A stretch of 64,000 nt of DNA from CAWIJJ01 sp963836405 (GTDB lineage: Bacteria > Acidobacteriota > Terriglobia > Bryobacterales > Bryobacteraceae), in NCBI GenBank assembly GCA_963836405.1, contig CAWIJL010000020.1, forward strand, positions 1-64,000, read 5' to 3'. The position numbers and the translations under genes are program-made. Below, piece by piece: positions 11,536 to 19,898 of this stretch; within the stretch, counting starts at the first letter, position 1, and the number at the start of each line of letters is the position of its first letter. The notes beneath the pieces are model-generated. The model was not told the DNA's origin. It was given only the letters and a program-made list of their open reading frames with translations, and did no database searches.

Positions 11536-12006
11536 CTACCACCGGTAATGGGCGAAAGCCTTGTTGGCCTCGGCCATGCGGTGAACATCGTCCCTCTTCT
11601 TGATGGCGCCGCCGCGGAGGTTGGCGGCATCGTTCAACTCGCCGGCCAGTCTTTCCGGCATGCCCTTCTCGGGCCGGTTGCGCGCATTGGTAATGATCCA
11701 GCGGATCGCCAGCGAGGTGCGCCGGTTCTGCGGCACCTCGATCGGCACCTGGTAGTTGGCGCCGCCCACGCGCCGCGTCTTCACTTCGAGCAGCGGCTTG
11801 GCGTTTTCCACGGCCTTCTTGAACGATTTCAGCGGATCGTCGCTGGTGCGCTCGCGCAGCTTGTCCATGGCGTCATAAAAGATGCCCTGGGCCACCGTCT
11901 TCTTCCCCTGCCACATCATCGAGTTGACAAATTTTTCGACAAGGCTGGAGTTGTAGACCGGATCCGGAACTATTTCACGAACAACGGCTCTTCTTCTTCG
12001 TGGCAT
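11536..12006 (-). CDS. rpsG: 30S ribosomal protein S7
   Basis: A 156-residue S7, which nucleates assembly of the 30S head and contacts the E-site tRNA. It starts MPRRRRAVVREIVPDP and shows KFVNSMMWQGKKTVAQGIFY, the beta-hairpin GGANYQVPIEVPQNRR and the ending KKRDDVHRMAEANKAFAHYRW. The gap to rpsL is 7 bases; fusA follows after 36 bases. Confidence 0.98.
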   Translation of the reverse strand: MPRRRRAVVREIVPDPVYNSSLVEKFVNSMMWQGKKTVAQGIFYDAMDKLRERTSDDPLKSFKKAVENAKPLLEVKTRRVGGANYQVPIEVPQNRRTSLAIRWIITNARNRPEKGMPERLAGELNDAANLRGGAIKKRDDVHRMAEANKAFAHYRW

Positions 12007-12013
12007 ACGTTTC

Positions 12014-12388
12014 TTACGATTTCGGCCTCTTGGCGCCGTACTTGGAACGACTCTGTCTGCGATTGGCCACGCCCGCCGTATCGAGCGCGCCGCGAATCAC
12101 GTGGTAGCGGACACCGGGAAGATCCTTGACGCGGCCCCCGCGAATCAGCACGATGGAGTGCTCCTGGAGGTTGTGGCCGACTCCCGGGATATAAGTGGTG
12201 ACTTCGATTCCGTTGGTGAGCCGGACGCGAGCCACCTTTCGCAGCGCCGAATTCGGCTTCTTGGGAGTGGAAGTGTACACACGCGTACAGACTCCACGTT
12301 TTTGCGGGCAGCTATTCAGCGCCGGGCTGGAAGTTTTCCAGAGTGGCGGCTTCCGCCCATTACGCACAAGTTGATTAAACGTCGGCAC
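12014..12388 (-). CDS. rpsL: 30S ribosomal protein S12
   Basis: S12 lies at the decoding centre and governs accuracy. I place the start at GTG 12388 (VPTFNQLVRNGRKP), giving 124 residues, the family length. A GAGGA motif lies 7 bases upstream. An in-frame ATG 39 bases further up would add 13 residues with no family support. Both loops where streptomycin-resistance changes occur (TPKKPNSALRK and GGRVKDLPGVRYH) carry the usual lysines. It is the first gene of the joined str-S10-spc transcript. Confidence 0.96.
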   Translation of the reverse strand: MPTFNQLVRNGRKPPLWKTSSPALNSCPQKRGVCTRVYTSTPKKPNSALRKVARVRLTNGIEVTTYIPGVGHNLQEHSIVLIRGGRVKDLPGVRYHVIRGALDTAGVANRRQSRSKYGAKRPKS

Positions 12389-12626
12389 GAGTTTCCTCTT
12401 CGCGATGAAATCTATTAAGTGGCGCAACCCTTTGCGGCCCGCGCGCTCCGAAATCGAGCCCGCTCAAAAAGCAACAGCCGCGAACAGCGAGGATTACCTG
12501 GCTATGGACAGGCCCATGCCAACACCGGCGTAACCGGCTGAACAGCGGGGCCTCACCCCTGGACGGACCCGCCTACAGACGGGTGGTAGCACAGGAGCAG
12601 CAAGCGTGTTCTCGCGAAACTCTTAA
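12389..12626 (-). other. Long structured leader upstream of rpsL
   Basis: About 240 bases lie between the candidate promoter and the rpsL start, with no coding sequence that I can support. Read on the minus strand, it contains three short GC-rich hairpins: an ACCCG/CGGGT stem, a GGGG/CCCC stem with a 5-base loop, and a CCGG/CCGG stem. A T5 run follows about 120 bases before rpsL. I see no complete terminator. A leader of this size could host attenuation or autogenous control, but nothing here matches a named ribosomal leader. Confidence 0.3.
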
Positions 12627-12656
12627 ATATTAACCGAAGTGTGGTGGAGAGTGCAA
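12627..12656 (-). promoter_or_regulatory. Candidate sigma-70 promoter for the str operon
   Basis: On the minus strand, TTGCAC (12651-12656) and TAATAT (12627-12632) are separated by 18 bases. The position upstream of the first ribosomal gene fits. The -35 match is only partial, so this is a pattern call. Confidence 0.35.
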
Positions 12657-12690
12657 CTGCCATGCCGATTCTTCATCCACGGGCTCGATT

Positions 12691-12816
12691 CGGCCGCCAA
12701 TATTCTGGCGGTATTGGCGAGGCTCCCAGGAGAGCGGCCGCCAACATTGGCGGCCAACCCGAAGTAAGTCTTTTGTTTTGTTGAGGCGATCATCGCCAAA
12801 CCGCCAATGTTGGCGG
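12691..12816. repeat. Three related GC-rich palindromes
   Basis: Three near-identical inverted repeats stand at 12694-12711, 12736-12755 and 12801-12816. The best copy is GGCCGCCAACATTGGCGGCC, with 8-base arms. The others share the CCGCCA...TGGCGG arms around a central 4-6 base A/T-rich core. The last copy ends 4 bases from the stop of the VWA gene. They could act as transcript ends for that gene or be members of a REP-like family; no T-run follows them. Confidence 0.7.
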
Positions 12817-12820
12817 CCGG

Positions 12821-13771
12821 CTACTGTTCCGGGGCGTAGTAGCCCTGCCGCCACGAGGCCTTGAGCTTGGGCAGGCCGCGCGGCGCTACGATCTGCACAC
12901 GCACCGGATGCCAGCGGCCGTCGTGCGTCTGGTCGGTCGGGGAATAGCCCAGCACGTAGCGATTCCGCAATTCGAGGCCGATGTGCCGGGCGATATCCGG
13001 CATTTCCGACGCGCTCGCTTCGTAGAGACGCGCGCCGGTCTGTTCGGAGATCTTGCTCAGCAGGCCGGGTCCGCCGTACTCCTCGGGAGTACCGCCGCCG
13101 CCGAAGACGCCGATCGAATAAATAAGGACATCGCTTTCGCGCACCAGGTTCTGCACTTCCTTGGGCGTGTACCGGCTGTGATTGTCGCCGCCGTCGGAAA
13201 TCACCAGCAACGCTTTCTTCTTCTTCTTGGATTTGCGCATCTCGCTCAAAGCCATGTAGATGGCGTCGAGCAGGGCGGTAGAACCCTTGGACTTGGAAAA
13301 GGTCAGGCGGGTTTCGATGGTTCCCGTCTCCCGGGTCAAGGGCACCACCAGGCGGGGATTGTTGTCGAATTCGACCAGGAAATACTCGTCTTCCGGGTTG
13401 CTGATGCGGAAGAATTCGCTGGCGGCGTGGCGCGAACGGGCCAGTTTGCTGCCCATGCTGCCGCTGGTGTCGAAGACCAAGCCCACGGCGACCGGTTCGT
13501 CTTCCATCGCGAACTGCGTGATCTTCTGCTCGACCTTGTCGTCGAAGACGCGGAAGTTCTCCCTCTCGAGGCCCGTGACGGGTCGATTCAAAGGATCGTT
13601 GACGGTGACGGGAACCAGAACCAGGCTGGTATCGACGCGCAGGGTGGGACGCTGCCGCTCTTCCGCTTTCGGTTCCGGGCCCTCGCGCGGGGTGATGGCC
13701 ACCTGGGCCAGCGCCCTTAACGGGTACAAGCACCCGATCGCCGCCAGCATTTGCCTTCGATCGCAGCTCAT
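12821..13771 (-). CDS. Exported VWFA-domain protein (TIGR03436-like)
   Basis: 316 residues with a short N-terminal signal-like segment (RRQML then a hydrophobic stretch to Ala-Gln near 23). Residues about 40-90 form the conserved pre-domain (LRVDTSLVLVPVTVND, with FRVFDDKVEQKI). A von Willebrand A domain follows with its metal site: DTSGS at 101-105, Thr165 and SDGGD at 192-196. This build matches the VWFA-related family expanded in Acidobacteria, whose role is unknown. It is probably periplasmic or surface-bound, with metal-dependent protein binding inferred. It follows the fucosidase gene by 31 bases and may share its transcript. Confidence 0.9.
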   Translation of the reverse strand: MSCDRRQMLAAIGCLYPLRALAQVAITPREGPEPKAEERQRPTLRVDTSLVLVPVTVNDPLNRPVTGLERENFRVFDDKVEQKITQFAMEDEPVAVGLVFDTSGSMGSKLARSRHAASEFFRISNPEDEYFLVEFDNNPRLVVPLTRETGTIETRLTFSKSKGSTALLDAIYMALSEMRKSKKKKKALLVISDGGDNHSRYTPKEVQNLVRESDVLIYSIGVFGGGGTPEEYGGPGLLSKISEQTGARLYEASASEMPDIARHIGLELRNRYVLGYSPTDQTHDGRWHPVRVQIVAPRGLPKLKASWRQGYYAPEQ

Positions 13772-13802
13772 GCTCCAGATCCTCGTCTTGGCGTATGGAC
13801 GT

Positions 13803-15086
13803 TCAACGGGGGCCCACCGGTTCCACCCCGGTCAGCTTCACCACCACCGGGTTCGGCCATTTGCCGTTGTCCTGCAGACGCTGGGCGAACATGGCGTGGA
13901 TGCGCAGGCCCCCGGGCTCCTGCGTCCACGTGGTTTCGGGCACGGTCTTGGTGTACTCGTATACCTGGCCGCTCTGGCCCAGGACGCTGGCCTCGGTGCG
14001 CGCCGTGGATTTCACCGATTTAAGGACGATATCTTTCCAGTCGCCGCGCTTCCAGGGCTCGGCCACTACCACGTAAACGGCATCCTCGTTCTTCTTCCGG
14101 GTGAACCAGAAGCTGCCTTCGTTGGTGACCGTCCAGGGACGCACGCCGTGGATCGCCTCGCCGTTCACGAACATCCAGAGGGCCAGTTCCCGCAGCCGCT
14201 CCTCCTGCTCGATCGGCAGTTCGCCGTCGGGCTTCGGTCCGACGTTCAGCAACAGGTTGCCGCCCTTGGCGCGGGTCTCGTAGAGCAGCCGGATGAGGTC
14301 CCCGCCGGACTTGTACACTTCGTTTTGCGGCTGGTATTGCCAGGAAGTGCCGATGGTGATGCAGGCCTCCCACGCACCCTCCGGAGGGACGCCCGGAATC
14401 ATCTGTTCGGGCGTGGTGATCGCGCCGCGGGTGACCACCGTCTTCGGCTGGGCCTGCCAGACCACTTCCTTGAGGCCCTCGGCCGCGCCATCCAGAAATA
14501 CGACGTCGATAGGGCCGTATTGCGTCATCAACTCTTTGAGCTGTGCCTGGTCCAGCGCGAGCAGTCCGGGATGCCTGGGCGGATCGTATTCGGCCCCGCG
14601 ATTGACGGCGATGTGGTTCTGGTAGAGCCAGTGGAAATCGTCCGGCGAGAAGTATAGCCCCGGAGCGATGCCCTGCTCGCGGAAGGCACGCATCGCCTCG
14701 GCGAAGATGTCCTTCTGAAAGGGTGTGTTGGCGATGCTGTAAGGCGTGGTGCGGGTGTTCCACATGGCGAAGCCGCTGTGGTGTTTGGCGGTGAAGACGA
14801 CGTAGCGCACCCCCGCCAGTTTCGCCAGCACGGCCCAGTCCTCGGGATGAAATTTGCGCGGGTTGAAAGTCTTCGGCAGCTCGGTGAAGAAGCGGCTGGT
14901 GTAGTCTTCGGACGCTCCGGCGAGCGAGTGGCTGATCACCGTGCCGAGCTGCGAATCGACGCTCCAGTGAATGAACAGCCCGAAGCCCTGGTCGCGGAAC
15001 CATTCGATGCGGTCCGGCTGGTTGGCGGGCCCCTGCGCGAAAAGGGCGGAGGCGGCGAAGATCAGGGAGCAGGCAATTCGCTTCAT
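13803..15086 (-). CDS. Secreted alpha-L-fucosidase, GH29
   Basis: 427 residues with a Sec signal peptide (about residues 1-17, ending ALFAQ). GH29 landmarks: GLFIHWS at 36-42, FTAKHHSGFAMWN at 98-110, and IDVVFLDG at 193-200, where Asp199 fits the catalytic nucleophile. It should hydrolyse terminal alpha-L-fucose from glycans outside the cytoplasm. The acid/base residue is not conserved across GH29 and I cannot assign it. The start overlaps the stop of the upstream isomerase-like gene by 4 bases. With the TonB receptor further upstream it suggests fucosylated glycan use; the exact sugar is unproven. Confidence 0.9.
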   Translation of the reverse strand: MKRIACSLIFAASALFAQGPANQPDRIEWFRDQGFGLFIHWSVDSQLGTVISHSLAGASEDYTSRFFTELPKTFNPRKFHPEDWAVLAKLAGVRYVVFTAKHHSGFAMWNTRTTPYSIANTPFQKDIFAEAMRAFREQGIAPGLYFSPDDFHWLYQNHIAVNRGAEYDPPRHPGLLALDQAQLKELMTQYGPIDVVFLDGAAEGLKEVVWQAQPKTVVTRGAITTPEQMIPGVPPEGAWEACITIGTSWQYQPQNEVYKSGGDLIRLLYETRAKGGNLLLNVGPKPDGELPIEQEERLRELALWMFVNGEAIHGVRPWTVTNEGSFWFTRKKNEDAVYVVVAEPWKRGDWKDIVLKSVKSTARTEASVLGQSGQVYEYTKTVPETTWTQEPGGLRIHAMFAQRLQDNGKWPNPVVVKLTGVEPVGPR

Positions 15087-16030
15087 GTCTTGATCAGCGC
15101 GAAGGCTTTGTGCATGGCATCGGAGACGCGGGTGAGGGCCTCCTCGGGAGGGAGCGCGCGCAGGGCGGCGTTCATGGGTTCGGCGGCCACCGGCCCGTCG
15201 TAGCCTATTTGGTTGAGCGCGTTCAGAAAGCCGCTGGCGTCGATGAGGCCGGTAGAGAGCGGCACCTCGCGTTTGCTGTCCACTTGCTGGTCAATGGGAA
15301 CGCCGGAGGGTGCGTCGTTGAGGTGCACCGCCACGACGTCCTGGTTGCGCAGCGTCAGCACATCCGCCACGGTATCGCCGGCGGTGTACCAGTGCCAGCT
15401 ATCGAGCAGGAATCCGAGGTTGGGCTTGCCCACGGCTTGGATCAGCTCCTTCATGCTTTCCATGGTGTGGATGAACGGGTACTTCCCCGCCCCCCACATG
15501 GTCTTGGGGCCGAGGTATTCGAGGCCGAGGCGGACATCGCGCTCGCCGAGCACGGCGGCGGCTTCGCCGATGCGGCGCGCGTGCAGCTTGAAATTCTGGA
15601 GGTAGGTGAGCTTCTCCTCGCGCGAGGTCAGCCAGGTGACAAAGCGGTGGACGCCGGCGCGCTGGAGCGTTTTGGCGGTGGCGGTGAGCTCTTTGATGAA
15701 GTCCCCCCACTTCTCATCCGGCTGCGACACAGGAAAGGATTGGGCCACCGAGCCGAACTCGAGGTTCTTCGAGTGGAGGTCGTCGAGCAGCCGGCCCATG
15801 GCGGAATCGGAGAGCGCGGCCAGGTCGCGGACATTCGGGTCCACGGCTTCGAACCCGTGCTTCGCAGCCATGGCAATGGCTTCCTCGAGATTAGCGCGGA
15901 CGCCGATGTTGCCCGTGTTCAGGCACATCTTCATTTTGCGCGCGGCGGCGCTGGAGATTCCCGTGGAGAGCACAGCGGCCGCGGCGGCCGCCGTCTGCAA
16001 CATGTTTCTCCTGGTGGTCGGTTCCGGCAT
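15083..16030 (-). CDS. TAT-exported sugar phosphate isomerase/epimerase-like TIM barrel
   Basis: 315 residues from ATG 16030, chosen because AGGAGG lies 4 bases upstream; longer in-frame starts lack this. The N-terminus has a twin-arginine motif (TTRRNML) and an Ala-rich hydrophobic stretch. The body looks like an AP-endonuclease-2/xylose-isomerase-like barrel, with EAVDPNV, LGLEYLGPKTMWG, FLLDSWHWYTAGD, VVAVHLNDAPSG and PVAAEPMN giving candidate metal-binding Glu, Asp and His residues. The substrate is unknown. Exported members of this family are common in Acidobacteria and Planctomycetes and often neighbour glycoside hydrolases, as here. Confidence 0.85.
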   Translation of the reverse strand: MPEPTTRRNMLQTAAAAAAVLSTGISSAAARKMKMCLNTGNIGVRANLEEAIAMAAKHGFEAVDPNVRDLAALSDSAMGRLLDDLHSKNLEFGSVAQSFPVSQPDEKWGDFIKELTATAKTLQRAGVHRFVTWLTSREEKLTYLQNFKLHARRIGEAAAVLGERDVRLGLEYLGPKTMWGAGKYPFIHTMESMKELIQAVGKPNLGFLLDSWHWYTAGDTVADVLTLRNQDVVAVHLNDAPSGVPIDQQVDSKREVPLSTGLIDASGFLNALNQIGYDGPVAAEPMNAALRALPPEEALTRVSDAMHKAFALIKT

Positions 16031-16247
16031 AAGGCCTCCTGTGACCACCATCATAGGCGACCCCATTGGCGGGCGCCACGTGGAGCCGGTTATTTCGCGA
16101 TCTTCCCTCGCCAGCCAGACCGCTCACCCAGGCGCGCGGCCGCAAGGGTGAACCACGTCTGAGGCTCGGGCACGGCATTTCTGGCCGCGACGGGAATCAC
16201 CGCCGCCGCGGCACGGGCGCTGGGAGCGAACGACAGGCGCTTCAGAC

Positions 16248-19200
16248 TCAGAAGCTGAAGCGGGCTTGTAGCTCTACGATGCGGCCGGCGAAGGCGCTTT
16301 GGGCCTGGCCGAAGAGCGGGTTACTGGTTTTGCCGTCGTTGCTAATGGTGGTGTTCACGCCGGTGAGGTTCACCTTGTTGAACACGTTATAGATGTTGGC
16401 CTGTAAGTTGAGACGGCCATGTTCTCCAATGACTTTCATGTTAGGAAGCCCGAAGGATTTGGCCAGGGTCGCGTCAAAGCCGAGATAACGGGGGCCGCGG
16501 AACGTGTTGCGGCCGACGCCCGGGGCCGGAGGGCGTCCGGTGGCGGGCCAGGTGGGCAAGGCGAAGTAAGACAGCGCACCGTCAGGGAAGTTACCGTTGG
16601 GGCGCATGAAAGTATCGTTCCCGTAGTCGTCTTCGGCGCCGCCCGAGTAACTGGCGGGGCGCAGACAGCCGTAGCCGCTGTTCGGGTAAACGACGTTGTT
16701 GCCCGTGTTGCAGTACTGGGGCGTAAACGGGTAACCCGAATGCCAGTTGGAAATCCCGCTCACGGTCCAGCCGCCGACGAGTTTTCCGAGTAAGCCCTGC
16801 CGTCCGCGGAACAAGGTGGGGGTCCAGACGCCCCACAGCTTCACGTTGTGGGTGACATCGTAGTCCGCCGGTCCATCGGACGCGTCGATGTCGAAGGGGT
16901 ACTGGTCGGAGTAGTAATCCTGCGAGCCCTGGTCGGTGTTGCGGCTAAGGCGGTATTGCGCGTCGAAGGTGAACTGGCTGGAGAAGCGCTGCTGGATTTC
17001 GGTGAGAAGCGCGTTGTAGTGCGCGGCCGCGTCGTTGGAGTACCAGAACAGGCGGTTCACGCGAGGATTGAGGTCGGGATAGTAAATCAGGTTCAAGTTA
17101 GTCTGGCGGCTGTAATTGCGGCTCTGGCTGCCCTGGTAGCCGATGCTGGCCACCCAGTTACGTCCGAGGTCGTATTGCGCGTCGAGCGAGTAACGGTAAG
17201 TGGTAGGGGTGTTCTGATGCTGGGGAAATCCGTTGAGGGTGACGGCGGCGCCGCCTACGGGCAGGCCGGTGGTGGGGTCGAAGGACTGCACGGCCGCCGG
17301 ATTCGCCGGCCAGTCGGAGAACTGGGTGGGATCGGAAGGGGTGGCGTACAGGATGTCGGAGCCGTTGATGGTGAGGCCGGTGATCCAGGGCGGATTGGCG
17401 CGGCCGTTGGAAAGGGTGGCGAGCTGCTGCACGTTGAAGCCGATGCCGAACCCGCCGCGCAGGACCAGGCGATTCTGAAAACGGCCGGGACTCCAGGCCA
17501 CGCCGAGCTGGGGTCCGAAATTGGTCTTGCTCGTCGTGGTGAGGCTGTCGCCCATCTGTACGGTGAGTCCGGTGAGCGCGGAGTTGCCGCTGCCGAGCAC
17601 AGGGTTGCTGATCAGGCCGTTCTCTTCGAGCAAGGGCGAGAAGTACTCCCACCGCAGTCCGAGATTTACGGTCAGGTTAGGCGCCACTTTCCAGTCGTCC
17701 TGCACGAACAGGCCGAGGATGTAGTAGTAGAGATTCTTGCTGTTGTCCGAGGGTTGTCCGGTGACCGGGTTGAAGTTGCCGCTCTCCTGGTACGGCGCGT
17801 CGTTGGCATAGCTCCAGAGATTGCGGAAGTTGAAGGTGGGACGCGCGGAGCCGGCGCTGCGGTCGAGGAAATGCGCGCGGGAGTATTCGCCGCCGAGCTT
17901 GAAGAAGTGACGGTCGAAGGCTTTACTGAGGGTGTCGCGGGCGTTCCAGGTTCCCTGATCGAAGACTCCGGGGCCGGAGGGGCCGAAACGCTGCGCGGCC
18001 ACGGCGCCGGCGGCATCGATATTACTCACCGGCAGTCCCCAGGGCTCCTGGGGGTTGGAATCGGTTTCATCGAACTTCCAGCCGCTCAGGCCGAAGCGGG
18101 CCTCATTAATGACGGTGGCGGAAAAGGTGCGGTTCCAAATGCCGGTCCAGGAGCGCGAAAGCCGGTCGCTGTTCCACTGGTTCAGGTTGCGGGCGGGCCC
18201 GTTGATGGAATGGGTGACGGTAGGCACCCAATAAACGCTGAATGCCACCAGGTCGCTCGCGGTCGGATTGAAATCCATGCGGCCGTTGTACTGGGCGTTG
18301 ACGCTGTTGTTCGGGGTGAGGGTGATGAGACGCATGACGTCGGCGATGCCGTCGAAACCGTTGCCGATGCCGTAGGGCGTGCCGGGCTGGCTGAAGGTGG
18401 GATCGGGGGTGCCGAGCGGAGTGGTAAGCGGCGAACCGAGGTCAAGGCCGCCCTCGGCGTCGCGGCATTGTGTAGCGGCGAGCCCCACCTGGGCGCAGGT
18501 CAAGGCCGAGACGCCGCCGGAAAGTGGCTCCTGGCCGGGATAGGAGAGCATGCGGCGGGCGAGGCTGCCTTCAGGGCCGGCGTTCTGCAGATACCACGGC
18601 GTCTGGAACCAGGCGGTACCCGAGCTTTTGGAGCCGCTGCGCAGTCCTTCGTAGGAGAAGAAGGCGAACAGGCGGTTCTTCACAACCGGTCCGCCGACGC
18701 TGCCGCCGAACTGGTTGAAGCGGTTCAGGTCGCGGCGGACGGGGCTGGGATTACCGGGTCCGTTCCAGCGCTGATAGGCGTTCAGGCCGGGGCGGTGCCA
18801 TTTGAAGAAGGCGCTGCCGTGATACTCGTTCGTGCCGTTCTGCGAAATGAAGAGGATCTGCGCGCCGCTGTTGCGGCCGTTCTCGGCGTTGTAGTTGTTG
18901 GCGATTACCTTGATTTCCTTGATGGACTCCTCATTGGGGGTGAGGACGGCGGAACCGGCCCAGGAGACGCTGCTCACGCCGACGCCGTCCACCTGGATGT
19001 TGTTGGAAACCTGGCGGGTGCCGTTGGCGATGACCTGCGGGCCGTTTTCGATAAAAAAGATGCTGTTCACGGCGCCCGCGGAAGGCCGGTTGACGCCGGG
19101 CATCTGGGTGGTGCCGCCTCCGTTCGATTGCGCGCCGTCGCCGAAGACGCCGGGCGCGAGACGAATGAGTTGGAAGGGGTCGCGGCCGAAGGAGGGGAGG

Positions 19201-19634
19201 TTTTCGACATCGCGGCTGGTGAGGGTGCCCGCGATGGCGGCGCTTTGGGTATCGATAAGCGGAACCGCGGCCTCGCTGACGGTAATCGACTCGGAGACCT
19301 GGCCGAGAGCGAGTTCGACGTTTAAGGCCTGTAACTGTTCGGCGCGGACGACTACCTGTTCAAGAACCTTCTTGGAGAAACCGGTCTTTTCCACGGACAG
19401 CCTGTAAGTGGCGGGAGCCAGGCCGGAAATGGTGTAAGCCCCGCTCTCGCTGGTTTTGGTCGAACGGGATAGGTTCGTCTCGGCGGAAGTAATAGTAACT
19501 GTGGCGTCGGGCACGGGTGCACCGGCGGGATCGCTGACAACACCCTGGATACCGGCACGGAACTGCGTAAATGCCGGGCTCGTAAGCGACAACAAGGCAA
19601 GAAGCGAGATAAGTGAAGGTTTGAGATGGAACAC
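16248..19634 (-). CDS. TonB-dependent receptor-like outer membrane protein (Oar type)
   Basis: 1128 residues starting at GTG 19634, with a GGGGG motif 8 bases upstream. Signal peptide about residues 1-23, then a carboxypeptidase-regulatory-like fold (GIQGVVSDPAGAPVPDATV, near 28-110), a plug-like region (ENLPSFGRDPFQLIRLAPGV) and a very long barrel with many aromatic-ended strands; the last residues are QARFSF, a usual barrel end. Such proteins bring in large ligands using TonB energy, or serve adhesion as in Oar. The locus with fucosidase and isomerase suggests a glycan ligand. There is no adjacent SusD-like gene, as usual in Acidobacteria. Confidence 0.92.
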   Translation of the reverse strand: MFHLKPSLISLLALLSLTSPAFTQFRAGIQGVVSDPAGAPVPDATVTITSAETNLSRSTKTSESGAYTISGLAPATYRLSVEKTGFSKKVLEQVVVRAEQLQALNVELALGQVSESITVSEAAVPLIDTQSAAIAGTLTSRDVENLPSFGRDPFQLIRLAPGVFGDGAQSNGGGTTQMPGVNRPSAGAVNSIFFIENGPQVIANGTRQVSNNIQVDGVGVSSVSWAGSAVLTPNEESIKEIKVIANNYNAENGRNSGAQILFISQNGTNEYHGSAFFKWHRPGLNAYQRWNGPGNPSPVRRDLNRFNQFGGSVGGPVVKNRLFAFFSYEGLRSGSKSSGTAWFQTPWYLQNAGPEGSLARRMLSYPGQEPLSGGVSALTCAQVGLAATQCRDAEGGLDLGSPLTTPLGTPDPTFSQPGTPYGIGNGFDGIADVMRLITLTPNNSVNAQYNGRMDFNPTASDLVAFSVYWVPTVTHSINGPARNLNQWNSDRLSRSWTGIWNRTFSATVINEARFGLSGWKFDETDSNPQEPWGLPVSNIDAAGAVAAQRFGPSGPGVFDQGTWNARDTLSKAFDRHFFKLGGEYSRAHFLDRSAGSARPTFNFRNLWSYANDAPYQESGNFNPVTGQPSDNSKNLYYYILGLFVQDDWKVAPNLTVNLGLRWEYFSPLLEENGLISNPVLGSGNSALTGLTVQMGDSLTTTSKTNFGPQLGVAWSPGRFQNRLVLRGGFGIGFNVQQLATLSNGRANPPWITGLTINGSDILYATPSDPTQFSDWPANPAAVQSFDPTTGLPVGGAAVTLNGFPQHQNTPTTYRYSLDAQYDLGRNWVASIGYQGSQSRNYSRQTNLNLIYYPDLNPRVNRLFWYSNDAAAHYNALLTEIQQRFSSQFTFDAQYRLSRNTDQGSQDYYSDQYPFDIDASDGPADYDVTHNVKLWGVWTPTLFRGRQGLLGKLVGGWTVSGISNWHSGYPFTPQYCNTGNNVVYPNSGYGCLRPASYSGGAEDDYGNDTFMRPNGNFPDGALSYFALPTWPATGRPPAPGVGRNTFRGPRYLGFDATLAKSFGLPNMKVIGEHGRLNLQANIYNVFNKVNLTGVNTTISNDGKTSNPLFGQAQSAFAGRIVELQARFSF

Positions 19635-19654
19635 TTAGAGACCCCCTTGTTCCG

Positions 19655-19683
19655 GTTGTAACCCTAAGTTCACGCAGGTGCAA
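19655..19683 (-). promoter_or_regulatory. Candidate promoter of the TonB receptor gene
   Basis: Minus strand: TTGCAC (19678-19683), 17-base spacer, TACAAC (19655-19660). The hexamers and spacing fit a housekeeping promoter, and the -35 equals that proposed for rpsL. The leader to GTG 19634 would be about 15 bases and contains a GGGGG Shine-Dalgarno-like run. Confidence 0.45.
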
Positions 19684-19898
19684 GGTTTGTTTGCGGAACA
19701 GAGTGGAACCCTGCGGGCTGAGGTGCCAAATCATACAACGTTGCGATCGGTCGGCGGGCCGCGCTTTAACCGGCCGCAATAGCGGGCGCGGGCACGGCAA
19801 AGTTGGAGTGGCTCGAAACGAACCTCCGCGACGGGTCGGTGGCAGGGTGCGTGCAGTCTCAAACGTGGGCGCAACTGCGCCGCGGGATAGGAGTGAAC

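Noticed and set aside
16031..16247. A possible gene in the gap between the isomerase-like gene and the TonB receptor
   Set aside because: About 217 bases with no motif or sound start; a short minus frame there is GC-driven.
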